The notes below the pieces were generated by a model. That model did not search any database. It saw only the letters and a list, made by a program, of their open reading frames with translations, and was not told the DNA's origin. Made by a program: the position numbers and the translations under genes. This document shows, piece by piece, positions 50,245 through 59,980 of a stretch of 64,000 bases of DNA (the first letter of the stretch is position 1; every line of letters begins with the position of its first letter). The DNA is from Hyphomonadaceae bacterium (GTDB lineage: Bacteria > Pseudomonadota > Alphaproteobacteria > Caulobacterales > Aquidulcibacteraceae), in the NCBI GenBank assembly GCA_023384105.1, contig JAHDXR010000001.1, forward strand, positions 310,001 through 374,000, given 5' to 3'.

Positions 50245-51198
50245 TCAGCCCTGCGGGTGGATCGAGCGCACGCGCGCCTTGCGCTTGGTGAAGCTGTCCC
50301 ACACCAGCGTTTCGACGTGCGCGTGCGGGCCTTCGAAGTGAACGCCCTCGAACATCGATCCGTGCGTCACGCCGGACGCGGCGAACACCACGTCGCCCGG
50401 CACCAACTCGTCGAGCGTGAGCTTGGCGTAGACGTCGCGGCCCATCGCGCGGGCGCGCTGCTCTTCCTGCTCGTTCTCGGGCTTGAGCCGCGCCTGCATC
50501 TGGCCGCCGGCGCAGCGGATCGCCGCCGCCGCGAGCACGCCCTCGGGCGCGCCGCCGGAGCCGAAATAGATGTCGACGCCCGAGCGCAGCGCCTCCGTGG
50601 TCCAGAACACGCCGGCGACGTCGCCGTCCGGGATCAGGCGGATGCCGGCGCCGAGGCTGCGCAGTTCCTCGATGATGTGTTCGTGGCGCGGGCGGTCGAG
50701 CAGGCAGGCGCGGATCGCGTTCACCGGCACGTCTCTCGCCTTGGCCAGCCGCTTCACGTTCTCGCTCGGCGAGAGGTCGAGATCGATGATCCCCTGCGGA
50801 TAGCCGGGGCCGATCGCGAGCTTGTCCATATACATGTCCGGCGCGTGCAGCAGGCCGCCGGTCGGCGCGAGCGCGACGACGGTCATCGCGTTCGGCGCGT
50901 CGGAGGCGCAGAGCTTGGTGCCTTCGAGCGGATCGACGGCGATGTCGGTCTTCAGCCCGCCGGCGCCCAGCTCTTCGCCGATATAAAGCATCGGCGCCTC
51001 GTCGATCTCGCCCTCGCCGATCACCACCTTGCCCGAGAAGGGCGCGGTCTCGAACGAGCGCCGCATCGCGTCCACCGCGGCCTGGTCGGCGTCGTTCTTG
51101 CGGCCGAAGCCGCGCAGCCGGGCCGAAGCGATCGCCGCCGCTTCGGTGGCGTGCTGCGCGATCTGGGAAAGGATCAAACCGGTCGTAACGTCGCCCAC
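50245..51198 (-). CDS. glpX: Fructose-1,6-bisphosphatase class II
   Basis: About 317 aa from GTG 51198 (VGDVTTGLILSQIAQ), which has GAGG at six bases; the track's TTG at 51252 is possible but less well supported. The class II signature is complete: VVIGEGEIDEAPMLYIGEELG, DIAVDPLEGTKLC (metal-binding Asp/Glu set) and DIYFGSGGAPEGVLAAAA. It removes the C1 phosphate of fructose-1,6-bisphosphate in gluconeogenesis. Confidence 0.93.
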   Translation of the reverse strand: MGDVTTGLILSQIAQHATEAAAIASARLRGFGRKNDADQAAVDAMRRSFETAPFSGKVVIGEGEIDEAPMLYIGEELGAGGLKTDIAVDPLEGTKLCASDAPNAMTVVALAPTGGLLHAPDMYMDKLAIGPGYPQGIIDLDLSPSENVKRLAKARDVPVNAIRACLLDRPRHEHIIEELRSLGAGIRLIPDGDVAGVFWTTEALRSGVDIYFGSGGAPEGVLAAAAIRCAGGQMQARLKPENEQEEQRARAMGRDVYAKLTLDELVPGDVVFAASGVTHGSMFEGVHFEGPHAHVETLVWDSFTKRKARVRSIHPQG

Positions 51199-51271
51199 GT
51201 CGCCCTCGAATGTTGGATTGGGGTGTCTTATCTCCTTCCGCTCACGGGGCAAGGGCAGGAGGAGTTGCAGG

Positions 51272-51772
51272 CTAGTCGAGCGTCAGCAACTCGCCGCATA
51301 TGGCTTCAAGGCCGGCCCGGTCGATCCCGTCGAAGGCGTTGAACCCAGTGGAATCGACATCGAGCACCGCCGCCAGCGCGCCGGTCCGGTCGAATACCGG
51401 CGTCACGATTTCGGAATTGGAACGGCTATCGCAGGCGATGTGGCCGGGGAAGGCGTGCACGTCCGGCACGACGATGGTTTCGCGCCTGGCCGCCGCCACG
51501 CCGCAGACGCCTTTGCCGAACGGGATGCGCAGGCAGCCGAGCGAGCCCTGATAGGGGCCGACCACCAGTTCGTTCCCTTTGGTCTCGTCGACCAGATAGA
51601 AGCCGGTCCAGAAGAAGCGGCCGGGAAAGGCGCCGGCCAGCAGCGACGCGGCGGTGGCGTAGCGCGCGGTGCGCGAGGGTTCGCCGGCGATCACCGCAGC
51701 GATCTCGGCGCGCAGGGCTGCGTAACGCTCGGCCTTGTCCTCCGGCAGCGGCGCGCGGACGGCTTCGGCCAT
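51272..51772 (-). CDS. msrC: Free methionine-(R)-sulfoxide reductase (GAF domain)
   Basis: 166 aa from ATG 51772. The GAF fold shows FFWTGFYLVDE, and the three redox cysteines are in GSLGCLRIPFGKGVCGVAA and HIACDSRSNSEIVTPVFD, the exact fRMsr pattern. It reduces free methionine-R-sulfoxide, a repair step after oxidative stress. It overlaps the 54-aa membrane-protein gene by one base (TAATG), so they are co-translated. Confidence 0.92.
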   Translation of the reverse strand: MAEAVRAPLPEDKAERYAALRAEIAAVIAGEPSRTARYATAASLLAGAFPGRFFWTGFYLVDETKGNELVVGPYQGSLGCLRIPFGKGVCGVAAARRETIVVPDVHAFPGHIACDSRSNSEIVTPVFDRTGALAAVLDVDSTGFNAFDGIDRAGLEAICGELLTLD

Positions 51773-51936
51773 TACTGGTTGGACTTCCGGTGCTTCAGCG
51801 CGCCGGACGCCTTGAGCGCCGTGATCTTCTCCTGGCGCGACCGCTGGCCGCCGCGCGGCCCCGACAGCGACTTGCCGATCACCACCGAGGCGCCGACGAT
51901 CACGGCGGCCAGAATCAGAATCCAAACCCAGAACAT
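51772..51936 (-). CDS. 54-aa single-pass membrane protein
   Basis: Below the ORF-track limit. ATG 51936 follows AGGAG at six bases and the frame ends in TAA at 51772, inside the fRMsr start. A hydrophobic N-terminus (FWVWILILAAVIVGASVVIG) is followed by a strongly basic tail (RGGQRSRQEKITALKASGALKHRK). It is anchored with the tail probably in the cytoplasm. No family recognised; translational coupling to the methionine-sulfoxide reductase makes it a real gene. Confidence 0.75.
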   Translation of the reverse strand: MFWVWILILAAVIVGASVVIGKSLSGPRGGQRSRQEKITALKASGALKHRKSNQ

Positions 51937-52269
51937 CGCGTTCTCCTGGCGTCTTGATAGCGTTGCGGTCCGGAGGCGGCAATCATTGTATAACGAACAG
52001 CCTATGCCTCTTGGCCTATATCACGCATGTAAAGCTGCCGCGCGAAGCGCCAGCTGCGCATGCGTCGTGTTTGTGCAGCTTAGTTAGCGCCTTGGAAAGG
52101 ATGTGCCGACTTTTCTCGCTGGGGGGAGCCAAAACCGCAATTGCCGGCACTTTTCCGAGGTTAGTGCAAACGATCTACGACCTCAGACGTAACGGCAAAT
52201 GCAGTCTGCTCAACAAGACGTTTACGCGCGCGGCGGTTGTCTGCGTGCGCAAATAGGGCGGGGACATCG
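51937..52269. other. AT-richer control region upstream of the chemotaxis operon
   Basis: About 330 bases, noticeably less GC-rich than the surroundings. It should contain the promoter of the chemotaxis operon and, near 51950, that of the minus-strand pair. A 100-codon frame (51954-52256) exists but has mixed, cysteine-rich composition and no recognisable family; I do not call it. I could not find a convincing sigma-54 or sigma-28 site. Confidence 0.45.
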
Positions 52270-53922
52270 ATGAGTTCGAGCAAGCTGGCTGAGCGGATCG
52301 ATTTTTTGCAGATCGACGCGGCCGGGCGCAGCGCGATGCAAAACGCGCGCGCGCCTGTCGAGCGCGGCGTGTCCAGCGGTCTGGACAAGCTCTACGCCCG
52401 CATCCGCGAGAGGCCGGAACTGAGCCGCATGTTCGGCGGCGACGCGAAGATCAACGAGGCCCGCGCGCTGCAGACGCAGCACTGGACGCGCATCGCCAGC
52501 GGCGAATTCAGCGACGACTTCCACGACAATGCGCGCCGCATCGGCGCAGCGCACGTGCAGGCGGGACTGAAGCCGCAATGGCATGTCGCCGGCTATGGCG
52601 TCGTCCTCGATCAGGTGATCCGCGCCATCGTCGCGGAGAAAACCAGCCGCCGGGGCCTGTTCGGCAGGACCGACGGCCAGGATCTGGCCGAGACCCTCGC
52701 CACCGTGGTGAAAGCCGCGATGGTCGACATGGACATCGCCATCACCAGCTATGTCGATCACTGGGAAGAAGCGCACGCCGAGCAGGAGCGGAAGATGCGC
52801 GCGGCGACGGAGATGCAGCGCGCGGTGGTGACGGCGCTGGCGGACGGCCTGTCGCAACTCGCCGGCGGCGGCTTGACGTTCCGCATCGGCGAGGCCTTTC
52901 CCGGCGAATACGAGCACCTGCGCGCCAACTACAACGCGGCGCTGCAGCAGCTGCAGGCGGCGATGCGCGACGTCGTCGCCATCGCGCAAGGCATCCGCAC
53001 CGGCGCCGGCGAGATCGCCCACGCCGCCGACGATCTGTCGCGCCGCACCGAGCAGCAGGCGGCGAGCCTCGAACAAACCGCCGCGGCGCTCGATGAAGTG
53101 ACCGCGACCGTGCGCAAGACCGCTGAAGGCGCCGCCCAGGCCAACGCGCTCGTCAGCACCACCAGCGCCGACGCCGAAGCCAGCGGCAAGGTGGTGCGCG
53201 AAACCGTGGCGGCGATGTCCGAGATCGAGAAGTCCTCGCAGCAGATTTCGCAGATCATCGGCGTGATCGACGAGATCGCGTTCCAGACCAATCTGCTCGC
53301 GCTCAACGCCGGCGTCGAAGCCGCGCGCGCGGGCGATGCGGGCCGCGGCTTCGCCGTGGTCGCGTCCGAAGTGCGGGCGCTGGCGCAGCGGTCGTCGGAA
53401 GCGGCCAAGGAGATCAAGGGGCTGATCTCAACCAGCTCGCAGCACGTCGAGACCGGCGTCGAACTGGTCGGTGAAGCCGGCAAGGCGCTGCAGCAGATCG
53501 CCGGGCGCGTCGCTGAAATGAGCACGCTGATCAGCGAAATCGCCGCCTCCGCCCAGGAGCAGGCGACGGCGCTGGCGCAGGTCAACACCGCCATCAACCA
53601 GATGGACCAGGTCACCCAGCAGAACGCGGCGATGGTGGAGCAGTCCACCGCCGCCAGTCACGCGCTGGGCCAGGAAGCCGGCAGCCTGCTGGGCCTGGTC
53701 TCGCGTTTCGACGCCGGCGAGGCGGCGCCCGCGCCGCCGAAGCCGCGCGCATCGGCGCCGCCCGCCGCCGCTAAACCGGCGTCCGCGCCGGCCAGGCCGC
53801 AGCCCGCGCCGCCGCAAGCCAAGCCGCAGCCGGTCACGATGCAGCGCCAGCGCGTCGCCGCTTTCGCGGCGAGCCAAGGACTGCCGATGACTCGGCCGGA
53901 AGATGATTGGGAGGAATTCTGA
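52270..53922 (+). CDS. Globin-coupled methyl-accepting chemotaxis protein
   Basis: 550 aa from ATG 52270 with ggcgggga upstream. There are no membrane segments: the N-terminal protoglobin domain (residues about 1-170) has the proximal haem histidine H95 in RRIGAAHVQAGLKPQWHVAGYG. A HAMP-like linker (ALADGLSQLAGGGLTFRIGEAFPGEYEHLRANYN) follows, then the signalling coiled coil with the hairpin tip EIAFQTNLLALNAGVEAARAGDAGRGFAVVASEVRALAQRS. A long Pro/Ala-rich linker ends in DDWEEF, which matches the xWxxF tether that docks CheR/CheB in E. coli receptors. It is likely a cytoplasmic oxygen sensor. Overlaps the next gene by one base. Confidence 0.92.
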   Translation: MSSSKLAERIDFLQIDAAGRSAMQNARAPVERGVSSGLDKLYARIRERPELSRMFGGDAKINEARALQTQHWTRIASGEFSDDFHDNARRIGAAHVQAGLKPQWHVAGYGVVLDQVIRAIVAEKTSRRGLFGRTDGQDLAETLATVVKAAMVDMDIAITSYVDHWEEAHAEQERKMRAATEMQRAVVTALADGLSQLAGGGLTFRIGEAFPGEYEHLRANYNAALQQLQAAMRDVVAIAQGIRTGAGEIAHAADDLSRRTEQQAASLEQTAAALDEVTATVRKTAEGAAQANALVSTTSADAEASGKVVRETVAAMSEIEKSSQQISQIIGVIDEIAFQTNLLALNAGVEAARAGDAGRGFAVVASEVRALAQRSSEAAKEIKGLISTSSQHVETGVELVGEAGKALQQIAGRVAEMSTLISEIAASAQEQATALAQVNTAINQMDQVTQQNAAMVEQSTAASHALGQEAGSLLGLVSRFDAGEAAPAPPKPRASAPPAAAKPASAPARPQPAPPQAKPQPVTMQRQRVAAFAASQGLPMTRPEDDWEEF

Positions 53923-54197
53923 TGTCGGGGAACGCAACGCTGCGCCTTCCCGCCGTGCTCGATCTCGCCGCGGCGACGCCGTTGAAGGCGAGCCTCGCCG
54001 CGGTGCGCGGCGGCTCCGTCGAGGTCGACGGCGCCGATGTCGAGCGGATGGGCGCGCTGTGCCTGCAGGTGCTCGCGGCGGCGCGCACGGCCTGGCGCGC
54101 CGACGGCCGCGAATTGCGCATCGTCAATGCGTCGGAGGCGCTTTCCTCCGCCGCCGCACTCATGGGCGGCGCAGAGCACCTGGGGCTGACCGCATGA
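53922..54197 (+). CDS. STAS-domain protein of the chemotaxis operon
   Basis: 91 aa from ATG 53922 (MSGNATLRLPAVLDLAAATPL). The short STAS fold is visible in VEVDGADVERMGALCLQVLAAARTAWRADGRELRIVNASEAL; the usual phosphorylatable Ser/Thr after the D-xx segment is replaced by a Met-Gly. A STAS gene occupies the same position in the Caulobacter cheI operon. Overlaps the receptor stop by 1 base and the cheY start by 4. Confidence 0.85.
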   Translation: MSGNATLRLPAVLDLAAATPLKASLAAVRGGSVEVDGADVERMGALCLQVLAAARTAWRADGRELRIVNASEALSSAAALMGGAEHLGLTA

Positions 54198-54559
54198 GCA
54201 AGACGATCCTCACTGTCGACGATTCCCGCATGATGCGGGAAATGCTGCTCAAGGTGCTGAGCGAGGCCGGCTTCAACGTGGTGCAGGCGGAAGACGGCGT
54301 CGCCGGTCTCGAAGCGCTCGCGGCCGCGGCGCCCGACGTCATCATCACCGACATCAACATGCCGCGCATGGACGGCTACGGTTTCATCGACGGTGTCCGC
54401 CGCGAAGGCCGCCATCGCGCCACCCCGATCCTGGTGCTCTCCACCGAAAGCTCGGCGGAGAAGAAGCAGCGCGCGCGCGAAGCGGGCGCCACCGGCTGGA
54501 TCGTGAAGCCGTTCAAAGCCGAGAGCCTGATCGAAGCGATCCGGCGGGTGTCGAGCTAG
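54194..54559 (+). CDS. cheY: Chemotaxis response regulator CheY (first copy)
   Basis: 121 aa from ATG 54194. Receiver motifs: TVDDSRMMREML (acidic pocket), IITDINMPRMDGYGF (phosphoacceptor Asp), LVLSTESSAEKKQ (switch Thr/Ser) and IVKPFKAESLI (Lys). It would carry the signal from CheA to the flagellar switch. Starts in the ATGA overlap with the STAS gene and precedes cheA. Confidence 0.94.
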   Translation: MSKTILTVDDSRMMREMLLKVLSEAGFNVVQAEDGVAGLEALAAAAPDVIITDINMPRMDGYGFIDGVRREGRHRATPILVLSTESSAEKKQRAREAGATGWIVKPFKAESLIEAIRRVSS

Positions 54560-54571
54560 GGAGACGCCGCC

Positions 54572-56692
54572 ATGGATGCGATGGACGCCATCAAGGTCAC
54601 TTACTTCCAGGAATGCGACGAGCTGTTGCAGGAGCTGGAGCAGGGTCTGCTCGCGCTCGAAGCCGGCGAGGGCGACGGCGAGACGATCAACGCCGTGTTC
54701 CGCGCCGTGCATTCGGTGAAAGGGGGCGCCGGCGCGTTCGGATTCGATGCGCTGGTGGCGTTCGCGCACGTGTTCGAGACGGTGCTGGACGAGATGCGCT
54801 CCGGCCGGCTCGACGCCGACCTCGACATCGTCAAGCTGATGCTGCGCGCGTCCGACGTGCTTACCGACCTGCTGCAGGCCGCCAAAGGCGAAGGCTCGGT
54901 CGATCAGGCGCGCGCCGATGCGATGGCGGCCGAACTCGAAGCGCTGACGAAGGAAGACGCCGCCGCCGAAGCGCCGGCCGTCGCCGCAGGCGAGGCGCCG
55001 GCGGCGGACGAATGGGGCTTCACTCCGCTGCGCATGCAGATCGACGAGCCGTCGGCGGCGCAACAGGGCGACTGGCGGCTGGCGCTCAAGCCGACGACCG
55101 CCGCCTACGCCAAGGGCCATGACGCCGCCGTGCTGCTGCGCGAACTGGCGCGCCTCGGCCAGATCGAATCGCGCTGCGATTTCTCGGCGCTGCCGGACTT
55201 CGGCGCGCTGGCGCCCGAACAGGCCTATCTCAGCTGGGACGTGCGCGTGCCGGGCGGCGTCGACGAAACGGCGATCCGCGAGATTTTCGATTTCGTCGGC
55301 GATGATTGCCCGATCGAGCTCGCCCGCGAAGAATGGGCGATCGAAGCGCCGCCGCCGGCGATCGATCCGCCGGGCGAGACCGATATTTCGGCGCTGATCG
55401 CGCGGGTGCAGGACTCGCAGCCGCGCGAAGCGTCGCCCGCCGCCGACGACGCCGGCGCCGCCAAGGGCCAGCGCGCCGAGGGCGCCGCCAGCCCGACCAT
55501 CCGCGTCGGCCTCGATCGGGTGGACCGGCTGATCAATCTGGTCGGCGAACTCGTCATCAACCAGGCGATGCTGACCCAGCGCGTCGCCGAAAGCGGCCTT
55601 GCGCGCTCCTCCACGGTCGCCATCGGCCTCGACGAACTCGAACAGCTGACGCGCGAGATCCAGGACAGCGTGATGGCCATCCGCGCGCAGCCGGTGAAGT
55701 CGGTGTTCCAGCGCATGCCGCGCCTGGTGCGCGAGATCGCCGGTTCGACCGGCAAGCAGGTGCGCCTCGTCACCGAAGGCGAGAATACGGAAGTCGACAA
55801 GACCGTCGTCGAACGGCTGTCCGATCCGATCACGCACATGCTGCGCAACGCCATCGATCACGGGCTGGAAAGCCCGGAAGAGCGCGTCGCCGCCGGCAAG
55901 GGGCCGGAGGGCACGGTGCGCCTGGCGGCGCTGCACCGCTCCGGCCGCATCGTCATCGAGGTCTCCGACGACGGCAAGGGCATCAACCGTCCGCGCGTGC
56001 GCGAGATCGCCGTCAACAAGGGCCTGATCTCGCCGGACGCCCAGCTCAGCGACGACGAAATCGACAACCTGATCTTCCTGCCGGGCTTCTCCACCGCCAG
56101 CTCCATCTCGAACATTTCCGGCCGCGGCGTCGGCATGGACGTGGTCAAGCGCTCGATCCAGGGCCTGGGCGGGCGCATCTCGATCAGCTCCGCGCCGGGC
56201 AGGGGCTCGACCTTCACGCTCTCGCTGCCGCTGACGCTCGCCGTGCTCGACGGCATGGTGGTGAGCGCGGGCGAGCACACGCTGGTCGCGCCGCTCACGG
56301 CGATCGTCGAGACGCTGCAGCCCAAGCCGGGCGACGTGCGCGCGCTCGGCCCGCGCAGCTCGGTGCTCACCGTGCGCGGCGGCCACGTGCCGCTGATCGA
56401 TGTCGGCATGGCGCTGGGCTGGCGCGACCATCCGATTGATCCGAGCGAAGGCGTGGTGCTGCTGATCGAGAGCGAGGGCGGGGGCCGCGCGGCCATCGTC
56501 GTCGACGCGATCCAGGGCCAGCGCCAGGTCGTGATCAAGAGCCTGGAAGAGAACTATCAGCGCGTCGACGCCGTGGCCGCGGCCACCATCCTCGGCGACG
56601 GCCGCGTCGCGCTGATCCTCGACCTCGACGCGCTGGTGAACAGCCAACGCACCGAACGTTTCGATTCACCCCTCCTTGCTGAAGCGAGCTGA
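54572..56692 (+). CDS. cheA: Chemotaxis histidine kinase CheA
   Basis: 706 aa with the complete CheA order: the Hpt domain with phosphorylated H47 in FRAVHSVKGGAGAFGF, an uncertain P2 region, the dimerisation helices (IRVGLDRVDRLINLVGELVINQAMLTQ), the kinase domain with N box HMLRNAIDHGLE, G1 VSDDGKGI and G2 GRGVGMDVVKRS, and the CheW-like regulatory domain (GGHVPLIDVGMALGWRDH). The active site looks intact. Confidence 0.97.
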   Translation: MDAMDAIKVTYFQECDELLQELEQGLLALEAGEGDGETINAVFRAVHSVKGGAGAFGFDALVAFAHVFETVLDEMRSGRLDADLDIVKLMLRASDVLTDLLQAAKGEGSVDQARADAMAAELEALTKEDAAAEAPAVAAGEAPAADEWGFTPLRMQIDEPSAAQQGDWRLALKPTTAAYAKGHDAAVLLRELARLGQIESRCDFSALPDFGALAPEQAYLSWDVRVPGGVDETAIREIFDFVGDDCPIELAREEWAIEAPPPAIDPPGETDISALIARVQDSQPREASPAADDAGAAKGQRAEGAASPTIRVGLDRVDRLINLVGELVINQAMLTQRVAESGLARSSTVAIGLDELEQLTREIQDSVMAIRAQPVKSVFQRMPRLVREIAGSTGKQVRLVTEGENTEVDKTVVERLSDPITHMLRNAIDHGLESPEERVAAGKGPEGTVRLAALHRSGRIVIEVSDDGKGINRPRVREIAVNKGLISPDAQLSDDEIDNLIFLPGFSTASSISNISGRGVGMDVVKRSIQGLGGRISISSAPGRGSTFTLSLPLTLAVLDGMVVSAGEHTLVAPLTAIVETLQPKPGDVRALGPRSSVLTVRGGHVPLIDVGMALGWRDHPIDPSEGVVLLIESEGGGRAAIVVDAIQGQRQVVIKSLEENYQRVDAVAAATILGDGRVALILDLDALVNSQRTERFDSPLLAEAS

Positions 56693-56695
56693 CAC

Positions 56696-57157
56696 ATGGA
56701 CGCCGATCATCATACCGAAACCGTCGAGCTGATCTCGTTCCGGATCGACTCGCAGGAATTCTGTCTCGACATCATGGCGGTGCGCGAAATCCGCGGCTGG
56801 ACCGCGGCGACGCCGCTGCCGCATTCGCCGCCGTTCGTGCGCGGCGTGATCAATCTGCGCGGCGCGGTGCTGCCGATCCTCGATCTCAAGGCGCGGCTCG
56901 GGCTGGGCGACGCTGAGCCGAGCGCGCGCAGCGTCATCATCGTCGTGCAGGTCGGCAAGCGCCTTGTCGGCCTTCTGGTCGACGGCGTGTCCGAAATCCT
57001 CGCCGCCGATCCGAACACGGTGCAGGCGACGCCGAATGTCGGCTGCGACGTAGTGACCCGCTTCGTGCGCGGCATCATCACGCTGGAGGGGCGGATGATC
57101 TCCTGGATCGCGCTCGACGACATCCTGCCGCCGGAAGAGACCGCCGAAGCCGCATGA
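56696..57157 (+). CDS. cheW: Chemotaxis coupling protein CheW
   Basis: 153 aa. The SH3-like pattern is clear: [58 protein letters not shown] and [12 protein letters not shown]. It links CheA to receptors at the cell pole. It starts 3 bases after cheA and ends in a 4-base overlap with cheR. Confidence 0.96.
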   Translation: MDADHHTETVELISFRIDSQEFCLDIMAVREIRGWTAATPLPHSPPFVRGVINLRGAVLPILDLKARLGLGDAEPSARSVIIVVQVGKRLVGLLVDGVSEILAADPNTVQATPNVGCDVVTRFVRGIITLEGRMISWIALDDILPPEETAEAA

Positions 57158-58020
57158 GCGCAGCGGCGAACCTGCGACCCCGCGACGAGCGGCTGGTGGA
57201 TGGGGAGTTCGTCTTCACGGGCGAGAACTTCCGCCGCATCGCTACGCTCATGCGCAGCGAGACGGGCATCCATTTGCCGGAAGCGAAAGCGACTTTGGTC
57301 TATTCGCGCCTGGCCAAGCGGCTGCGCCAGCTCGGGCTGCCCAATTTCGATGCCTATTGCGAACTGATCGCCTCCGACCGGGGCGAAGCCGAGCGTAACG
57401 CCATGGTCGCGGCGCTGACCACCAACGTCACCCGTTTCTTCCGCGAGCCGCACCACTTCGAGCATCTGCGCGACCGCGTGCTGCCGGCGCTGGCGGAGGC
57501 GGCGCGGCGCGGCGCGCGGGTGCGGATGTGGTCGTCGGCGTGCTCCAGCGGCGAAGAGCCGTACTCGATGGCGCTGACGCTGCTCGCGCTGATGCCGGAG
57601 GCGGCCAGGTTCGACGTGCGCATCCTGGCCACCGACATCGACCCCAACGTCGTCGCCACGGCCAAGGCCGGCGCCTACAGCGACCACGCGGTCGAGCCGA
57701 TTCCGGCGCCGCTGCGCGAACGCTGGATGACGCGCGTCGACGGCAAGTGGCGCGCGGGCGAGGAGATGCGCGCGCTGGTGCGCTTCAACACGCTCAACCT
57801 GATCGGCGCCTGGCCGATGAAGGGGCGCTTCGACGTCATCTTCTGCCGCAATGTCGTGATCTATTTCGAACAGGAGACGCAGGACCTGATCTGGCAGCGT
57901 TTCCAGAGCGTGCTGGCGCCCAACGGGCGGCTCTATGTCGGCCACTCCGAGCGGGTGGATTCGCCCGCCTACGCCAGCGACGGCCTCACCATCTATCGCC
58001 TGCGCGGAGGCGCCGCATGA
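57154..58020 (+). CDS. cheR: Chemotaxis protein methyltransferase CheR
   Basis: 288 aa. The N-terminal helical domain ([36 protein letters not shown]) and the SAM-binding domain ([59 protein letters not shown]) are standard. It methylates glutamates on receptors. The insert of the beta-subdomain that binds receptor tails is present in length terms, which fits the DWEEF tail on the operon's receptor. Confidence 0.96.
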   Translation: MSAAANLRPRDERLVDGEFVFTGENFRRIATLMRSETGIHLPEAKATLVYSRLAKRLRQLGLPNFDAYCELIASDRGEAERNAMVAALTTNVTRFFREPHHFEHLRDRVLPALAEAARRGARVRMWSSACSSGEEPYSMALTLLALMPEAARFDVRILATDIDPNVVATAKAGAYSDHAVEPIPAPLRERWMTRVDGKWRAGEEMRALVRFNTLNLIGAWPMKGRFDVIFCRNVVIYFEQETQDLIWQRFQSVLAPNGRLYVGHSERVDSPAYASDGLTIYRLRGGAA

Positions 58021-59024
58021 GCGTGCGCGTTCTCATCGTCGACGATTCCGCCACCATCCGCAGCCTGATCCGGGCGGAGCTTTCGCGCGATCCGGAGATC
58101 GAGATCGTGGGCATGGCCGGCGATCCGCTCGAAGCGCGCGAGGCGATCAAGGCGCTCAATCCCGACGTCATAACGCTCGATGTCGAGATGCCGAAAATGA
58201 CCGGCCTCGAGTTTCTCGAGAAGATCATGCGGCTCAGGCCCATGCCGGTCGTGATGGTGTCGACGCTGACGCAAGCGGGCGCCGCGATCACGGTCGAGGC
58301 GCTCGAAATGGGCGCCGTCGATTGCGTCGGCAAGCCGGACTTCGAGGGGCTGGCGGAGAAGGTGAAGGCGGCCTCGCGCGCCCAGGTGCGCGCGCTCGGC
58401 GACCGCCCGCCGCCGCCGCGCGCGGACACCGCGCCGTTCCGTCCGTCCAACAAGGTGCTGGCGATCGGCGCCTCGACCGGCGGCGTCGAAGCATTGATCG
58501 CCATGCTCTCGGTGTTTCCGGAGAACTGCCCGCCCACGCTCATCACCCAGCACATGCCGGCGACGTTCACGCCGAGCTTCGCCGCTCGGCTCGACCGCGT
58601 GTGCAAGCCGCATGTGGAAGAGGCCAGCGCCGGCGCGCCGCTGAAGCTCGGCTGCATCTATCTCGCCCCCGGCGGCGTGGCGCATCTGACCGTTTCCAAC
58701 GGCGTCTGCCGCCTCGAAAACACCGACCCCGTCAATGGCCACCGCCCGTCTGTCGACGTGATGTTCCATTCGATGGCGCGCGAGTTCGGCCGCCGTGGCG
58801 TCGGCGTGATCCTCACCGGCATGGGCCGCGACGGCGCCGCCGGCCTCAAGAGCATGCGTGACGCCGGCGCCCACACGCTGGGCCAGGATGAAGCCAGCTG
58901 CGTCGTCTACGGCATGCCGCGCGTGGCGTTCGAGATCGGCGGCGTCGAACGGCAGGTGAGCCTGGGCGGCATCGGCAGCGCCGCGCTGGATTTGTGTTCA
59001 TCAGAAAAGAGGGGAGCCGCCTGA
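58017..59024 (+). CDS. cheB: Protein-glutamate methylesterase CheB
   Basis: 335 aa from ATG 58017. The receiver domain ([41 protein letters not shown]) is joined to the esterase domain with the Ser-His-Asp triad in [33 protein letters not shown] and [12 protein letters not shown]. It removes methyl groups from receptors when phosphorylated by CheA. It overlaps cheR by 4 bases and the next gene by 1. Confidence 0.97.
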   Translation: MSVRVLIVDDSATIRSLIRAELSRDPEIEIVGMAGDPLEAREAIKALNPDVITLDVEMPKMTGLEFLEKIMRLRPMPVVMVSTLTQAGAAITVEALEMGAVDCVGKPDFEGLAEKVKAASRAQVRALGDRPPPPRADTAPFRPSNKVLAIGASTGGVEALIAMLSVFPENCPPTLITQHMPATFTPSFAARLDRVCKPHVEEASAGAPLKLGCIYLAPGGVAHLTVSNGVCRLENTDPVNGHRPSVDVMFHSMAREFGRRGVGVILTGMGRDGAAGLKSMRDAGAHTLGQDEASCVVYGMPRVAFEIGGVERQVSLGGIGSAALDLCSSEKRGAA

Positions 59025-59413
59025 TGCCCGCCGCTTCCACGATCAAGGTGCTGATCGTCGACGACCAGCTCACCATGCGTGCGCTGATCCGCTCGGCGCT
59101 GCAGGAGATCGGGTTCAAGGACATCACCGACGCCGGCGATGGCGAGGAGGGGCTGAAGGCCCTCATCACCCAGCCCGCGCACCTGGTGATTTCCGATTTC
59201 AACATGCCCAAGCTCGACGGGCTCGGCCTGCTGCGCGCGATCCGCGCGCACGAGCCGATCCGCAAGACCGCCTTCATCATGCTCACCGGCCGCGCCGACA
59301 AGGAACTGGTGCAGGCGGCGATGCAGTTCGGCGTCAACAACTACGTCACCAAGCCGTTCTCGCCCGCGACGCTGCGCGGCAAGATCGAAGACGTGTTCGG
59401 CCCGCTCACGTGA
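59024..59413 (+). CDS. Chemotaxis response regulator CheY (second copy)
   Basis: 129 aa from ATG 59024 ([21 protein letters not shown]). Phosphoacceptor in HLVISDFNMPKLDGLGLL, switch Thr in FIMLTGRADKELVQ, Lys in YVTKPFSPATL. It occupies the cheYII position of the Caulobacter cheI operon. A multi-CheY cluster suggests one is the motor-binding regulator and the others compete or act as phosphate sinks. Confidence 0.93.
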   Translation: MPAASTIKVLIVDDQLTMRALIRSALQEIGFKDITDAGDGEEGLKALITQPAHLVISDFNMPKLDGLGLLRAIRAHEPIRKTAFIMLTGRADKELVQAAMQFGVNNYVTKPFSPATLRGKIEDVFGPLT

Positions 59414-59970
59414 CCGCGGCCGCATCCCCCGCGCCGATGCAGCGCCCCGAACGCATGCTTCATGTGGTTCAGGGCGAATACGCGATCACGGCCGAGCCGG
59501 ATGCGGTCCTGACCACGATCCTGGGCTCGTGCGTGGCCACTTGCCTTTACGATCCGATCGCCCGCGTCGGCGGCATGAACCACTTCCTGCTGCCGGGCGA
59601 CACCGGCGCCGCGAGCGAAGGGATGAAGTACGGCGTCAACGCCATGGAACTGCTGATCAACGGCCTCCTGCAGCGCGGCGCGATGCGCGGCCGGCTCGAG
59701 GCCAAGCTGTTCGGCGGCGCGGCGGTGATGAGCAATCTCTCCGACATCGGCTCGCAGAACGCCGCCTTCGCCAGGCGCTTCCTGCAGACCGAAGGCATAC
59801 AGGTCGTGGGCGCCAGCCTCGGCGGCGACCGCGCCCGGCGCGTGCGCTACTGGCCGACAACGGGGCGCGCCACGCAGCTTTGGATCGACCGCAACGACGT
59901 CTTCACCGCCGAGCGCCGCGCCAGGCCCGCCGCGCCGCCGCCCCAGGCGGGCGACGTCGAACTGTTCTGA
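59410..59970 (+). CDS. cheD: Chemoreceptor glutamine deamidase CheD
   Basis: 186 aa from GTG 59410, which overlaps the upstream stop. The catalytic Cys and His are in ILGSCVATCLYDPIARVGGMNHFLLP, and the Thr/Ser-containing region follows. KLFGGAAVMSNLSDIGSQNAAFARRFLQTEGI is family-typical. It deamidates receptor glutamines and may interact with CheC-like partners. The C-terminal tail is rich in Ala/Pro. Confidence 0.95.
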   Translation: MTAAASPAPMQRPERMLHVVQGEYAITAEPDAVLTTILGSCVATCLYDPIARVGGMNHFLLPGDTGAASEGMKYGVNAMELLINGLLQRGAMRGRLEAKLFGGAAVMSNLSDIGSQNAAFARRFLQTEGIQVVGASLGGDRARRVRYWPTTGRATQLWIDRNDVFTAERRARPAAPPPQAGDVELF

Positions 59971-59980
59971 GGACCGCCCG

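Noticed and set aside
51954-52256. 100-aa frame upstream of the chemotaxis receptor
   Set aside because: Cysteine-rich mixed composition, poor ribosome-binding site and position over the expected promoter region; no recognisable family.
53834-56647. 937-aa minus-strand frame opposite cheA
   Set aside because: Antisense shadow of cheA and neighbours; the real genes on the plus strand are unmistakable.
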